DNA of 64,000 bases, from the NCBI GenBank assembly GCA_025997475.1, contig BNUQ01000006.1, positions 29,872 to 93,871 on the forward strand. The letters are read 5' to 3'. Position numbers and translations under genes: made by a program. The DNA comes from Planctomycetales bacterium (GTDB lineage: Bacteria > Planctomycetota > SZUA-567). Position 1 is the stretch's first letter. The number at the start of each line of letters is the position of its first letter. The notes under the pieces were generated by a model. That model made no database searches, was not told where the DNA came from, and saw only the letters and a list, made by a program, of their open reading frames with translations. This document shows, piece after piece, positions 15,973-22,640 of the stretch.

Positions 15973-17904
15973 TTAATTGTTCTTAACTTCGCCGCTCGGC
16001 GGCAACGCGCGGGTTTTCACCTCTTCGGTCAGCCGCGCCGTCAGCGCCGCGACCGTCATTTCGCCTAAATCGCCGCGGACGCGGCGGCGCGCCGCGACGG
16101 TTTGCGCTTCCGCTTCTTTCGCGCCGATGACGATTAAATACGGCACTTTCGCCAATTCGCCGTGACGGATTTTCGCGCCGATTTTTTCATTTTTGCCGTC
16201 AACGGTTACGCGCAACCCCGCCGCCGCAAGTTGTTTTTTCACTTCTTTCGCATAAGGCAAAACCGCGTCGCTAATCGGCAAAATCCGCGCCTGTTCCGGC
16301 GCGAGCCACAGCGGAAAATCACCGGCGAAATGCTCGGTCAACACGCCCAAGAATCTTTCAATCGAACCGGAAATCGCGCGGTGAATCATCACCGGTCGTT
16401 GCCGCGCCGAGTTCTCGTCAACGTAATGCAAATCGAAGCGCTCCGGCATCGAAAAATCGACTTGGATAGTTCCCATTTGCCACGTCCGCCCAATCGCGTC
16501 GGCGACGTGAAAATCAATTTTCGGTCCGTAAAACGCGCCGTCGCCCGGATTTAACTTAAACGCGATATTTAATTTTTTCAGCGCGTTTTCGAGCGCGGCT
16601 TCGGCGTTTGCCCACATCTCGTCGGTGCCGACCGATTTCGGCGGACGGGTCGAAAGTTCGATATGGTCGAATTTCATCCCCAACGTCGCGGTATAGACCT
16701 TGAAAATAAATTCGATGCAGTGCGCGATTTCGTCTTCGAGTTGCGCCGGCGCGCAGAAAATATGCGCGTCGTCTTGCGTGAAGCCGCGCACGCGAATCAG
16801 CCCGTGAATTTCGCCGCTTCCCTCGTAACGGTGGACGTGCCCGAATTCCGCCCAGCGAAGCGGCAAATCGTGGTGGCTGTAAAGTCCGGCTTTATAGAGC
16901 AACACCGCGCCGGGGCAGTTCATTGGCTTGACGCCGAAATCGCGCCCGTCTTTCGTCGTTACATACATTTTGTCGGCGTAATTTTCCCAATGCCCGGAAA
17001 TTTCCCACAATTCGCGGTTGAGAATTTGCGGCGTCAAAAATTCTTCGTAGTCGTGCGCGTAACAAAGTTCGCGCAAAAAGTTGATAAACGTGTTGCGCAA
17101 AACCACGCCGTTATGCCGCCAAAACGCCATACCGGGGGCTTCGGCGTGAAATTCGTAAAGTCCGAGTTGCTTGCCGAGAACGCGGTGGTCGCGTTTTTTC
17201 GCTTCCTCGATTTGCCGCAGATATTTTTCCAATTCCTCTTTGGTCGCGAACGTCGTGCCATAGACGCGGGTCAATTGTTTTTGCGAATGGTCGCCGTGCC
17301 AATACGCGCCGGCGAGCGACAGCACTTTGAAATGCCCGATTTTACCGGCGGACGGCACGTGCGGTCCGCGGCACAAATCGCTGAACGCGCCTTGCTCGTA
17401 AAACGAAAGCACATCGCCCTTGGCGCGGTTGATGTTGTCGGTTTTGTATTCGTCGTCGGCGTATTTGGCGAGCGCTTCGGCGCGGGTCAGTTCGCGGCGG
17501 ACGAAGGGCTGATTTGCCTTGACGATTTTCGCCATTTCTTTTTCGAGGCGCGGCAAATCGTCGGCGGTCAGCGGCGTGGCGGGGTCGAGGTCGTAATAAA
17601 AACCGTCGTCCACGGCGGGACCGTAGGCGAATTTCGTGCCGGGGAAAAGTCGCGCGACGGCTTCCGCCAACACGTGCGACGCCGAATGGCGCATTAACGC
17701 CAACGCTTCCGGCGACGACGGCGTAATCACGGCGACGGTCGCGTCGGCATCGACGACCGCCGTCAGGTCGCGCAGTTCGCCGTTGACGCTGACGGCGAGC
17801 GCGGCTTTGGCGAGACCGGCGCCGATTTTTTCGGCGATTTCTTTGCCGAGGACCGGCGTCGAAAAATCCAACACCGAGTTGTCGGGGAGCGTAATTTTGG
17901 GCAT
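15973..17904 (-). CDS. thrS: Threonyl-tRNA synthetase
   Basis: 643 residues from the ATG at 17904 (MPKITLPDNSVLDF), with GGACTCC upstream; a longer reading adds an improbable basic head. In order: a TGS domain (residues 1-62), the editing domain with the HxxxH pair (RHSASHVLAEAVARLFP), the class II catalytic core with FLTPQILNRELWEISGHW and GVKPMNCPGAVLLY (zinc Cys), motif 2 FGHVHRYEGSGEIHGLIRVR and motif 3 ISGSIERFLGVL, and the anticodon-binding domain from about residue 540. All expected elements are present. infC, rpmI and rplT, which often follow thrS, are not here; the downstream side is transposon debris. Confidence 0.97.
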   Translation of the reverse strand: MPKITLPDNSVLDFSTPVLGKEIAEKIGAGLAKAALAVSVNGELRDLTAVVDADATVAVITPSSPEALALMRHSASHVLAEAVARLFPGTKFAYGPAVDDGFYYDLDPATPLTADDLPRLEKEMAKIVKANQPFVRRELTRAEALAKYADDEYKTDNINRAKGDVLSFYEQGAFSDLCRGPHVPSAGKIGHFKVLSLAGAYWHGDHSQKQLTRVYGTTFATKEELEKYLRQIEEAKKRDHRVLGKQLGLYEFHAEAPGMAFWRHNGVVLRNTFINFLRELCYAHDYEEFLTPQILNRELWEISGHWENYADKMYVTTKDGRDFGVKPMNCPGAVLLYKAGLYSHHDLPLRWAEFGHVHRYEGSGEIHGLIRVRGFTQDDAHIFCAPAQLEDEIAHCIEFIFKVYTATLGMKFDHIELSTRPPKSVGTDEMWANAEAALENALKKLNIAFKLNPGDGAFYGPKIDFHVADAIGRTWQMGTIQVDFSMPERFDLHYVDENSARQRPVMIHRAISGSIERFLGVLTEHFAGDFPLWLAPEQARILPISDAVLPYAKEVKKQLAAAGLRVTVDGKNEKIGAKIRHGELAKVPYLIVIGAKEAEAQTVAARRRVRGDLGEMTVAALTARLTEEVKTRALPPSGEVKNN

Positions 17905-17946
17905 AGCGGAGTCCTTTTTTCTTTGTCCACTCTTAATTCTCAATTC

Positions 17947-18912
17947 TTAATCGGTTTGATACCGCGCCGCAAACATCGCGTGGTCATCGGCGGCGGTGGT
18001 GTTCAGGCGCGTCGTCAGCAGACCTTCGGTTACCGCCGCGTTGACGCCCGCCGCGAGCGCCCGTTGTTGCAGTTCCGGCGAAAACTTGCCGCGCCCGCCG
18101 GCGAAACGCATCTGCGCCGTCGGATGGACTAAACGGAAAATCGCCACCGCCGTTAAAATTTCCTCTTCCGTCAACGGCGGCTGACTTGCCAACGCCGTGC
18201 CTTTAATCGGGTCAAGCACGTTCAGCGGCAGGGAGTGCGGTTGAAATTCGACCAACGCGAACGCAAGCTCGACCCGTTGCGCGAAGGTCTCGCCCAAGCC
18301 GATAATGCCGCCGCAACACAGGCGCAAACCGACTTTTAGCGCGGCGCGGAGCGTGCGTTTTTTGTCTTCAATCGTGTGCGTGGTGCAAACCTGCGGGAAA
18401 AACGACGGCGCGGTTTCGAGGTTGCAGTGATAATTTTTCATCCCCGCCTCTTTGAGTTGCCGCAATTGCTCCTCCGACAACAAGCCGAGCGACGCGCACA
18501 ATTCGCACTCGCCTTTTTGGGCGTTTAATTGGCGGTAAATGGCGAGGACTTTCGCGAAGTCGGCGTCGCTCAATTTTTCGCCGCTGGTAACCAGCGAGAA
18601 GCGATGGATTTTTTTGCTTTGGGCGTATTGCAGATTTTTCAGCGCGGCGTCCAAGCCGACCAAATCGTATTTGTCGATGGCGCAGTCGTGATGCGCCGAT
18701 TGCGCGCACCATTTGCAGTCGCCCGCGCATTTGCCGGACTTGGCGTTTTGGATGCAACACAAGTTGTAGCCGCGCGGCGCTCGGGCGCGGGTAACTTCGC
18801 CGGACGCGGCGTAAAGCGCTTCTTTGTCCGGCTGTTCGCCGAGAAAAAGCGCCTCGGCAACCGTGAGGGCGCCGCCGTCCAACACGCGCCGTTTAAGTTC
18901 GTCAATCGTCAT
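17947..18912 (-). CDS. bioB: Biotin synthase
   Basis: 321 residues from the ATG at 18912. Two nearby upstream starts (GTG 18924, ATG 18918) are open, but AAAGGG is best spaced for this one. The radical SAM motif is C62-x3-C66-x2-C69 (KCAGDCKWCAQSA). The other BioB features, YHCNLETAPSFFPQV and CCGGIIGLGET, are also present. The enzyme inserts sulfur into dethiobiotin, the last step of biotin synthesis. No other bio genes are nearby. The product serves AccB, encoded 5 kb away. The stop is 42 bases before the thrS start on the same strand, so the two may be cotranscribed. Confidence 0.95.
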   Translation of the reverse strand: MTIDELKRRVLDGGALTVAEALFLGEQPDKEALYAASGEVTRARAPRGYNLCCIQNAKSGKCAGDCKWCAQSAHHDCAIDKYDLVGLDAALKNLQYAQSKKIHRFSLVTSGEKLSDADFAKVLAIYRQLNAQKGECELCASLGLLSEEQLRQLKEAGMKNYHCNLETAPSFFPQVCTTHTIEDKKRTLRAALKVGLRLCCGGIIGLGETFAQRVELAFALVEFQPHSLPLNVLDPIKGTALASQPPLTEEEILTAVAIFRLVHPTAQMRFAGGRGKFSPELQQRALAAGVNAAVTEGLLTTRLNTTAADDHAMFAARYQTD

Positions 18913-18930
18913 CGCCATCCCTTTCACGAC

Positions 18931-19040
18931 AATTAAAAATTAACAATTAACAATTAACAATGGCGGAGTTTTATTTTCAGATTCGCGAAGCGATTTTGCC
19001 CATCAAACTCCACAATTTTCAATTTTTAATTGTTAATTGC
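18931..19040. repeat. Heptad-arm palindrome, AATTAAC type, with core
   Basis: Left arm of repeated ATTAACA units, inner GCGGAGTTTTA, core TTCGCGAAGCGAT, inner CATCAAACTCCAC, and right arm TTTTTAATTGTTAATTG. It is one of the most complete copies of the family. Confidence 0.85.
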
Positions 19041-19043
19041 GCT

Positions 19044-19081
19044 AAAAAAAGCGCCCTGAAAATCACCGGGATTTTCAGGGC
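19044..19081 (-). terminator. Rho-independent terminator after tRNA-Phe
   Basis: On the minus strand GCCCTGAAAAT pairs with ATTTTCAGGGC around CCCGGTG, followed by GC and seven T. It begins only eight bases after the tRNA CCA. Confidence 0.85.
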
Positions 19082-19088
19082 AAAATTT

Positions 19089-19164
19089 TGGTGCCGAAGC
19101 CCGGACTCGGACCGGGGACACCTGCCTTTTCAGGGCAGTGCTCTACCAACTGAGCTACCTCGGC
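19089..19164 (-). tRNA. tRNA-Phe (anticodon GAA)
   Basis: The cloverleaf is complete: acceptor GCCGAGG/CTTCGGC, D arm GCTC/GAGC with AGTTGGTA, anticodon stem CTGCC/GGCAG with loop CTGAAAA, and T arm CCCGG/CCGGG with loop TCCGAGT. CCA is encoded. It lies 37 bases downstream of the lspA stop on the same strand. Confidence 0.95.
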
Positions 19165-19201
19165 AAAACGTTGGCGCATACTACGGCGAAACGCGGCAAA
19201 G

Positions 19202-19702
19202 TCAAGCAGAAGGCGCAGACGGCGCGGGCGGCGGAGCGCGGAAACTCCATAACGCGAATCGCGCCACGCCGACGACAATCGCCACGTCCGCTAAATTATA
19301 GACGGGCCAACTATACACGTCCGGCACGCGCATCCAGATAAAATCGCGCACGCCGCTCAACCTTTCGCCATACAGTTCCGCCGTGGTGAGCCCGCGGTCG
19401 TAAAAATTGCCGACCGCGCCGCCCAAAATCAAACCAAGCGCCCACAACGGCGCGGGCTTGCGGCGATGCGACCACGCCAACCACGTTACCACCGCCATCA
19501 TCGCCGCCGTCAACAGCAACAGCGCGAGCGGCGCGCCACTGCCCAATCCCCACAACGCGCCCTCGTTGATGTGCCGCGTAAAACTTAAATAGCCGGGAAT
19601 GAGGTCGAAGACGCCGCGCGTCGCGAGCCACGCGAAAACCGCGTGTTTGCTCCCCAAGTCAAGCGCCGCCGTCAGCGCCGCGATTAACCAGAAATAACGC
19701 AT
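19202..19702 (-). CDS. lspA: Lipoprotein signal peptidase (signal peptidase II)
   Basis: 166 residues with four membrane segments, the normal length. The two catalytic Asp motifs are present: GGAVGNFYDRG near residue 102 and YNLADVAIVVG near residue 140. LspA cleaves prolipoproteins at the lipid-modified Cys in the inner membrane. The codons for the first 100 residues and about 165 bases of upstream sequence are duplicated at 21915-22379. This copy is the complete, functional one. The alanine-proline tail (APPPAPSAPSA) is slightly unusual. The gene is followed by tRNA-Phe on the same strand. Confidence 0.95.
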   Translation of the reverse strand: MRYFWLIAALTAALDLGSKHAVFAWLATRGVFDLIPGYLSFTRHINEGALWGLGSGAPLALLLLTAAMMAVVTWLAWSHRRKPAPLWALGLILGGAVGNFYDRGLTTAELYGERLSGVRDFIWMRVPDVYSWPVYNLADVAIVVGVARFALWSFRAPPPAPSAPSA

Positions 19703-19868
19703 GGTTTTTTCCAGAGTTGAGAGTTGAAGGTTGAGAGAGAAAAGGGAAAAGTTGCGTTTTCGGCGTTTCTTAAACCGCTTAAAATTCTTACGCTTCTTAA
19801 ATCCTAAATCCGTTCACGTGCGGCGCAAAATTTAGCGCAAAAAATACGAAAAGGGAGTGCTAAAAAAA
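19402..19868. repeat. Segmental duplication, copy 1 (lspA 5' part and upstream)
   Basis: This 467-bp stretch is nearly identical to 21915-22379. The similarity begins within lspA at AAAAATTGCCGACCGC and ends after GGGAGTGCTAAAAAA upstream of the gene; only a few single-base differences are visible. Both copies have the same orientation. Confidence 0.9.
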
Positions 19869-19990
19869 TAGAACGGTCTTTCCTTGATTTTTGAAAAATT
19901 TATTTTACTATTTTGCGCCGTTTTCGGTCGGAATTTTTTATTTGGTCGGAATTTTTTATTTTTTCGTCAGGATTAAATTTACAGACATAC

Positions 19991-20231
19991 ACGCCGGTTA
20001 CCGGTATTTGCGGAATCGGCGTCAAGAGTTGGGGAACGACCTAAAATCGCCAAAATTTTCTGTGTTTCCCCACATCTTACTAACCACGCTCCCGCTTGGG
20101 GGTGCTGTTGGTTGCGTTGTAAGATGTGGGCTTTGGCGAGCCTTAGGTCGGACGCTGTCGGTAGTGCTCCTTTCACTACCCGCGTAAAAGAAATTTTGGA
20201 TAAGCCCGAATCCGTTGGATTCGGGCTTTTT
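19991..20231 (+). ncRNA. Unidentified structured RNA with terminator
   Basis: A long hairpin can be drawn by eye at 20037-20150. CGACCTAA pairs with TTAGGTCG, TCGCCAAA with TTTGGCGA, and CCCACATCTTAC with GTAAGATGTGGG, the last being 12 perfect pairs. A smaller hairpin precedes it (ACGCCG/CGGCGT, 19991-20022). Another follows (GGTAGTG/CACTACC near 20159-20180), and then a terminator. No open frame fits the region. It does not match what I know of tmRNA, RNase P RNA, SRP RNA or 6S RNA. The strand is chosen from the terminator's T tract. It could also be the leader of the genes that follow. Confidence 0.5.
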
Positions 20232-20233
20232 GT
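20202..20233 (+). terminator. Rho-independent terminator
   Basis: AAGCCCGAATCC pairs with GGATTCGGGCTT around GTT, and is followed by TTTTGTTTTG. It ends the structured RNA region 32 bases before the next start codon, so it might act as an attenuator for those genes. Confidence 0.85.
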
Positions 20234-20264
20234 TTTGTGGCAAAAAAAGAAAGAGGAGAAGAAA

Positions 20265-20426
20265 ATGGGATTTATGGATACGGTTAAGAGGTGGCTTGAA
20301 GAAGAACTACAAAAATCGCGTTACAAAAAAAGAAAAGCAGAAAGCGATAAGACATCGCATCTCTCGGCTTTCGAAAAATACAAAAGGAAAAAAATGGAGG
20401 AAAATAAAAAAAATGGAGGAAAATAA
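20265..20426 (+). CDS. Small basic protein of the island
   Basis: 53 residues from the ATG at 20265, with an AGAGGAGAAG site. It opens MGFMDTVKRWLEEELQKS, an amphipathic helix, and continues as a highly charged lysine-rich stretch (YKKRKAESDK, YKRKKMEENKKNGGK). There is no membrane segment. The first residues MGF-D recall those of the GIY-YIG-like protein encoded two genes on. Its 3' end overlaps the next gene by 14 bases. The overlap sits in a direct repeat of AAATGGAGGAAAATAA that supplies the ribosome binding site of the next gene. Function unknown. Confidence 0.6.
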   Translation: MGFMDTVKRWLEEELQKSRYKKRKAESDKTSHLSAFEKYKRKKMEENKKNGGK

Positions 20427-21051
20427 TTTAGAGACGCAGGAAGATGTAAAGGCAGGAGAAAAAGAAGCCATAGACGCAAATGCTCTTCTCGCCTCTGGCG
20501 TGGCGATAGTTGGCGCCATAGTCGGCTACGTAGCATTAAGATTACTCGTCAGCCATGAACTTGTAACCGATGGTTGGTGGATTTGGTTGGCATTTCTGGT
20601 AATAGGAGCATTTGTTGGTGGTTTTGCTTTCGGGCTTGTAATAAGTGGATGCGGTGGTGATTTGGCTGTGATTTGCTGTGTAGCGGCATTAGGTGCCGCC
20701 GCAGGTTACGGGGCATTAACGCTGCTCGGCAAAGACGGACTCGTGAATGGACGGTTGGCTTGGTTCGCATTTGTGGCGGGAGGAGGCGCTGTCAGCTTTG
20801 TTGGATACAGCGCATATAGAGCATTACACGCAATGATTGAGCATTACAAGAAAATGGTTGACCATTATCAGAGATTTGTTAATTACAACCTGCAAACATA
20901 TGAGGTGTATAAACAAACAGCCGGAGACGTAGCCGGAGACAATGGCGATGATTTTCGTATAGAATGTTCCGGTTGGGTGATTTATATCGGTATCGTGGTG
21001 TTGGCGTTTATCGCGCTTGCCGGATATGGGGTCTATTGTATTTTAGCGTAA
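20413..21051 (+). CDS. Polytopic membrane protein of the island, unknown function
   Basis: 212 residues from the ATG at 20413. After an acidic head (ETQEDVKAGEKEAID), four hydrophobic segments occur in the first 130 residues (VAIVGAIVGYVALRLLV; WLAFLVIGAFVGGFAFGLVI; VICCVAALGAAAGYGAL; WFAFVAGGGAVSFVGYSAY). A soluble helical part rich in His, Tyr and Lys (IEHYKKMVDHYQRF) follows, and a last membrane segment closes the protein. I do not recognise the family. The start was chosen because longer readings run through the terminator upstream. Codon use is unlike that of the housekeeping genes around the island. Confidence 0.7.
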   Translation: MEENNLETQEDVKAGEKEAIDANALLASGVAIVGAIVGYVALRLLVSHELVTDGWWIWLAFLVIGAFVGGFAFGLVISGCGGDLAVICCVAALGAAAGYGALTLLGKDGLVNGRLAWFAFVAGGGAVSFVGYSAYRALHAMIEHYKKMVDHYQRFVNYNLQTYEVYKQTAGDVAGDNGDDFRIECSGWVIYIGIVVLAFIALAGYGVYCILA

Positions 21052-21104
21052 TGTTGCGGCGCAACAAAATTTGTTGCGTATTCTCGTGAAAGGAGGGTGC
21101 TATT

Positions 21105-21455
21105 ATGGGATTTTTTGATTCTTTATTTGGGGGGGGGAAAGAAGGTGGAATATTCAATCCGGGCAAACCTAAAGTAGGGACACCGCCAGCCGAGCAGGGC
21201 GAATACCGATTATTAGGTGGTAAGTATATCGGCATATCAAATAATATGCTTCGACGTATAAAAGAACACTTGAGAAGTGGTAAAATAACAAAAGGAGATA
21301 CCATCTCATACCAAACGACAAAGCCAGGCGTAAGTTTTGATGACCTGCGCAAGCACGAAGCTAAAAAAATAAATAAACATAAGCCGGAGTTGAATAAACG
21401 CACAGGCGGCGGCGGTCGTCCGCCGAAGGTAAAATCGTCTTGGTTTCCGTGGTGA
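21105..21455 (+). CDS. GIY-YIG-like small protein with poly-G tract
   Basis: 116 residues with a strong AAAGGAGGG site. Residues about 38-58 (YRLLGGKYIGISNNMLRRIK) resemble the GIY-YIG nuclease core. There the second Tyr-Ile-Gly is followed by an 'N.. RR..EH' helix; here it is RRIKEHLRSGKI. A later Glu (DLRKHEAKKINKHKPELNK) is in the place of the metal-binding Glu of that fold. The first 'GIY' strand is not clear. Small single-domain members include toxins and mobile-element nucleases. Codons 9-11 are nine G in a row (21129-21137), so slippage would switch the gene off. Catalysis is not assured. Confidence 0.55.
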   Translation: MGFFDSLFGGGKEGGIFNPGKPKVGTPPAEQGEYRLLGGKYIGISNNMLRRIKEHLRSGKITKGDTISYQTTKPGVSFDDLRKHEAKKINKHKPELNKRTGGGGRPPKVKSSWFPW

Positions 21456-21492
21456 TAAAATAAACAATAGCGGCGAAACGTTCTATTTAGCC

Positions 21493-21540
21493 TGACGGGG
21501 TGGTTGCCGAAATTGGGGCAACGCGAAAAACCACCCCGTC
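21493..21540. repeat. Long perfect hairpin after the GIY-YIG-like gene
   Basis: TGACGGGGTGGTT and AACCACCCCGTCA pair perfectly over 13 bases around a loop of about 20 bases. It lies 37 bases after the stop and could end transcription without a T tract, or protect the mRNA 3' end. Confidence 0.6.
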
Positions 21541-21596
21541 AATCGCTGATAGAGCGTCGCGATTGCCCCTCCCATAGAGGGGAATTTAATTTGTCG

Positions 21597-21633
21597 CGCT
21601 TCGCGCACTTTCAACTTTCAACTCTGAACTCTA
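21597..21633. repeat. Half element, AACTTTC-type arm with CGCTTCGCG core
   Basis: GCGCTTCGCGC followed by ACTTTCAACTTTCAACTCTG is the core plus right arm of the AGAGTTG-type family; the left arm is missing. It borders the chimeric lspA-folC frame. Confidence 0.55.
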
Positions 21634-22215
21634 CTCCACCGCGCGGCGGACTTCGTCGTGGAGCGCCGTCAATTCGCGTCCGGCGGGAGTGCCGAATTTT
21701 TCCGCGATCAGCATCATCCGCAACTCGCCGATTAAATAAAAACTGCCGGCGACGCACACCAAACCGCGCTCGCCCGCCAAGACCTGCGCCGCCAAGGTCG
21801 CTGTAACCGGAGTAAATCCGGCGCGGAAACGGTCGACGCGGGCGGGGAATAATCTGACCGCTTCTGCGCGCAAAAATTCCGGCGCGGCGGCGCGACCGTT
21901 GGCGCTTTGCGTGAAAAAATTGCCGACCGCGCCGCCCAAAATCAAACCGAGCGCCCACAACGGCGCGGGCTTGCGGCGATGCGACCACGCCAACCACGTT
22001 ACCACCGCCATCATCGCCGCCGTCAACAGCAACAGCGCGAGCGGCGCGCCACTGCCCAATCCCCACAACGCGCCCTCGTTGATGTGCCGCGTAAAACTTA
22101 AATAGCCGGGAATGAGGTCGAAGACGCCGCGCGTCGCGAGCCACGCGAAAACCGCGTGTTTGCTCCCCAAGTCAAGCGCCGCCGTCAGCGCCGCGATTAA
22201 CCAGAAATAACGCAT
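21631..22215 (-). pseudogene. Chimera of lspA 5' half and folC 3' end
   Basis: 194 residues. Residues 1-101 are identical to LspA up to GGAVGNF. At the edge of the duplicated segment the frame continues without a stop into about 93 residues that resemble the C-terminal domain of folylpolyglutamate synthase FolC (ARVDRFRAGFTPVTATLAA, then VCVAGSFYLIGELR). The chimera keeps the first three membrane segments of LspA but loses both catalytic Asp motifs, and the FolC part lacks the ATP-binding core. It should have neither activity. The rest of folC is not in the window, so folC may have been broken here. Whether the frame is translated is unknown. Confidence 0.8.
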
Positions 22216-22379
22216 AGTTTTTCCAGAGTTGAGAGTTGAAGGTTGAGAGAGAAAAGGGGAAAGTTGCGTTTTCTGCGTTTCTTAAACCGCTTAAAATTCT
22301 TACGCTTCTTAAATCCTAAATCCGTTCACGTGCGGCGCAAAATTTAGCGCAAAAAAGACGAAAAGGGAGTGCTAAAAAA
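21915..22379. repeat. Segmental duplication, copy 2
   Basis: Second copy of the lspA segment described at 19402-19868, in the same orientation. Just upstream (22380-22445, minus strand) is a short open stretch ending MIGELRRQFKMNTT, which may be the tail of another broken gene. The remaining 190 bases up to the SPFH gene show no further gene. Confidence 0.9.
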
Positions 22380-22640
22380 TTTAGGTCGTATTCATTTTGA
22401 ATTGCCGTCGCAGTTCGCCAATCATCGCGAACATCAGGCAGGTCTAATTAAAACTCCATAAAAAGAGGAAACCCAAATAAAGAGCGGTCGCCGCCGCGGC
22501 GCGGGCGTTATGGCGGCGGTAATTAAAACCGGTATGATAAACAACGCAAAATTGAAGAATCTTGAATCTTAAAGATTCTTAAGTCCCTTAAAATTATTAT
22601 CGTCGGGGCGCGCCCGCTCTCCGGCGAACAAGGAGCAATT

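Larger units (their letters stand above)
19869..21600. other. Island of foreign character between the two duplicated segments
   Basis: Between the lspA copies lie a structured RNA region, three plus-strand genes (20265, 20413, 21105) and GC-rich hairpins. The genes are richer in A+T, and use AGA, ATA and AAA codons more, than the surrounding GCG/CGC-rich genes. This suggests acquisition by transfer, perhaps together with the event that duplicated the lspA segment. I see no integrase or transposase in it. Confidence 0.65.

Noticed and set aside
16663..17697. Long plus-strand open frame antisense to thrS
   Set aside because: It is a shadow of the highly conserved thrS on the other strand; composition is rich in Arg, Val and Phe, with no motif or start signal. 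The same holds for frames antisense to adhE (46843-47835, 48253-49200), hslU, pgi and flagellin.
20037..20150. Integron attC site
   Set aside because: The long hairpin recalls attC sites, but the required RYYYAAC and GTTRRRY ends are missing and no integron integrase is present.
19991..20231. tmRNA, RNase P RNA, SRP RNA or 6S RNA
   Set aside because: None of the conserved sequence blocks I know for these RNAs (such as the tRNA-like ends of tmRNA or the P4 helix of RNase P) can be found.
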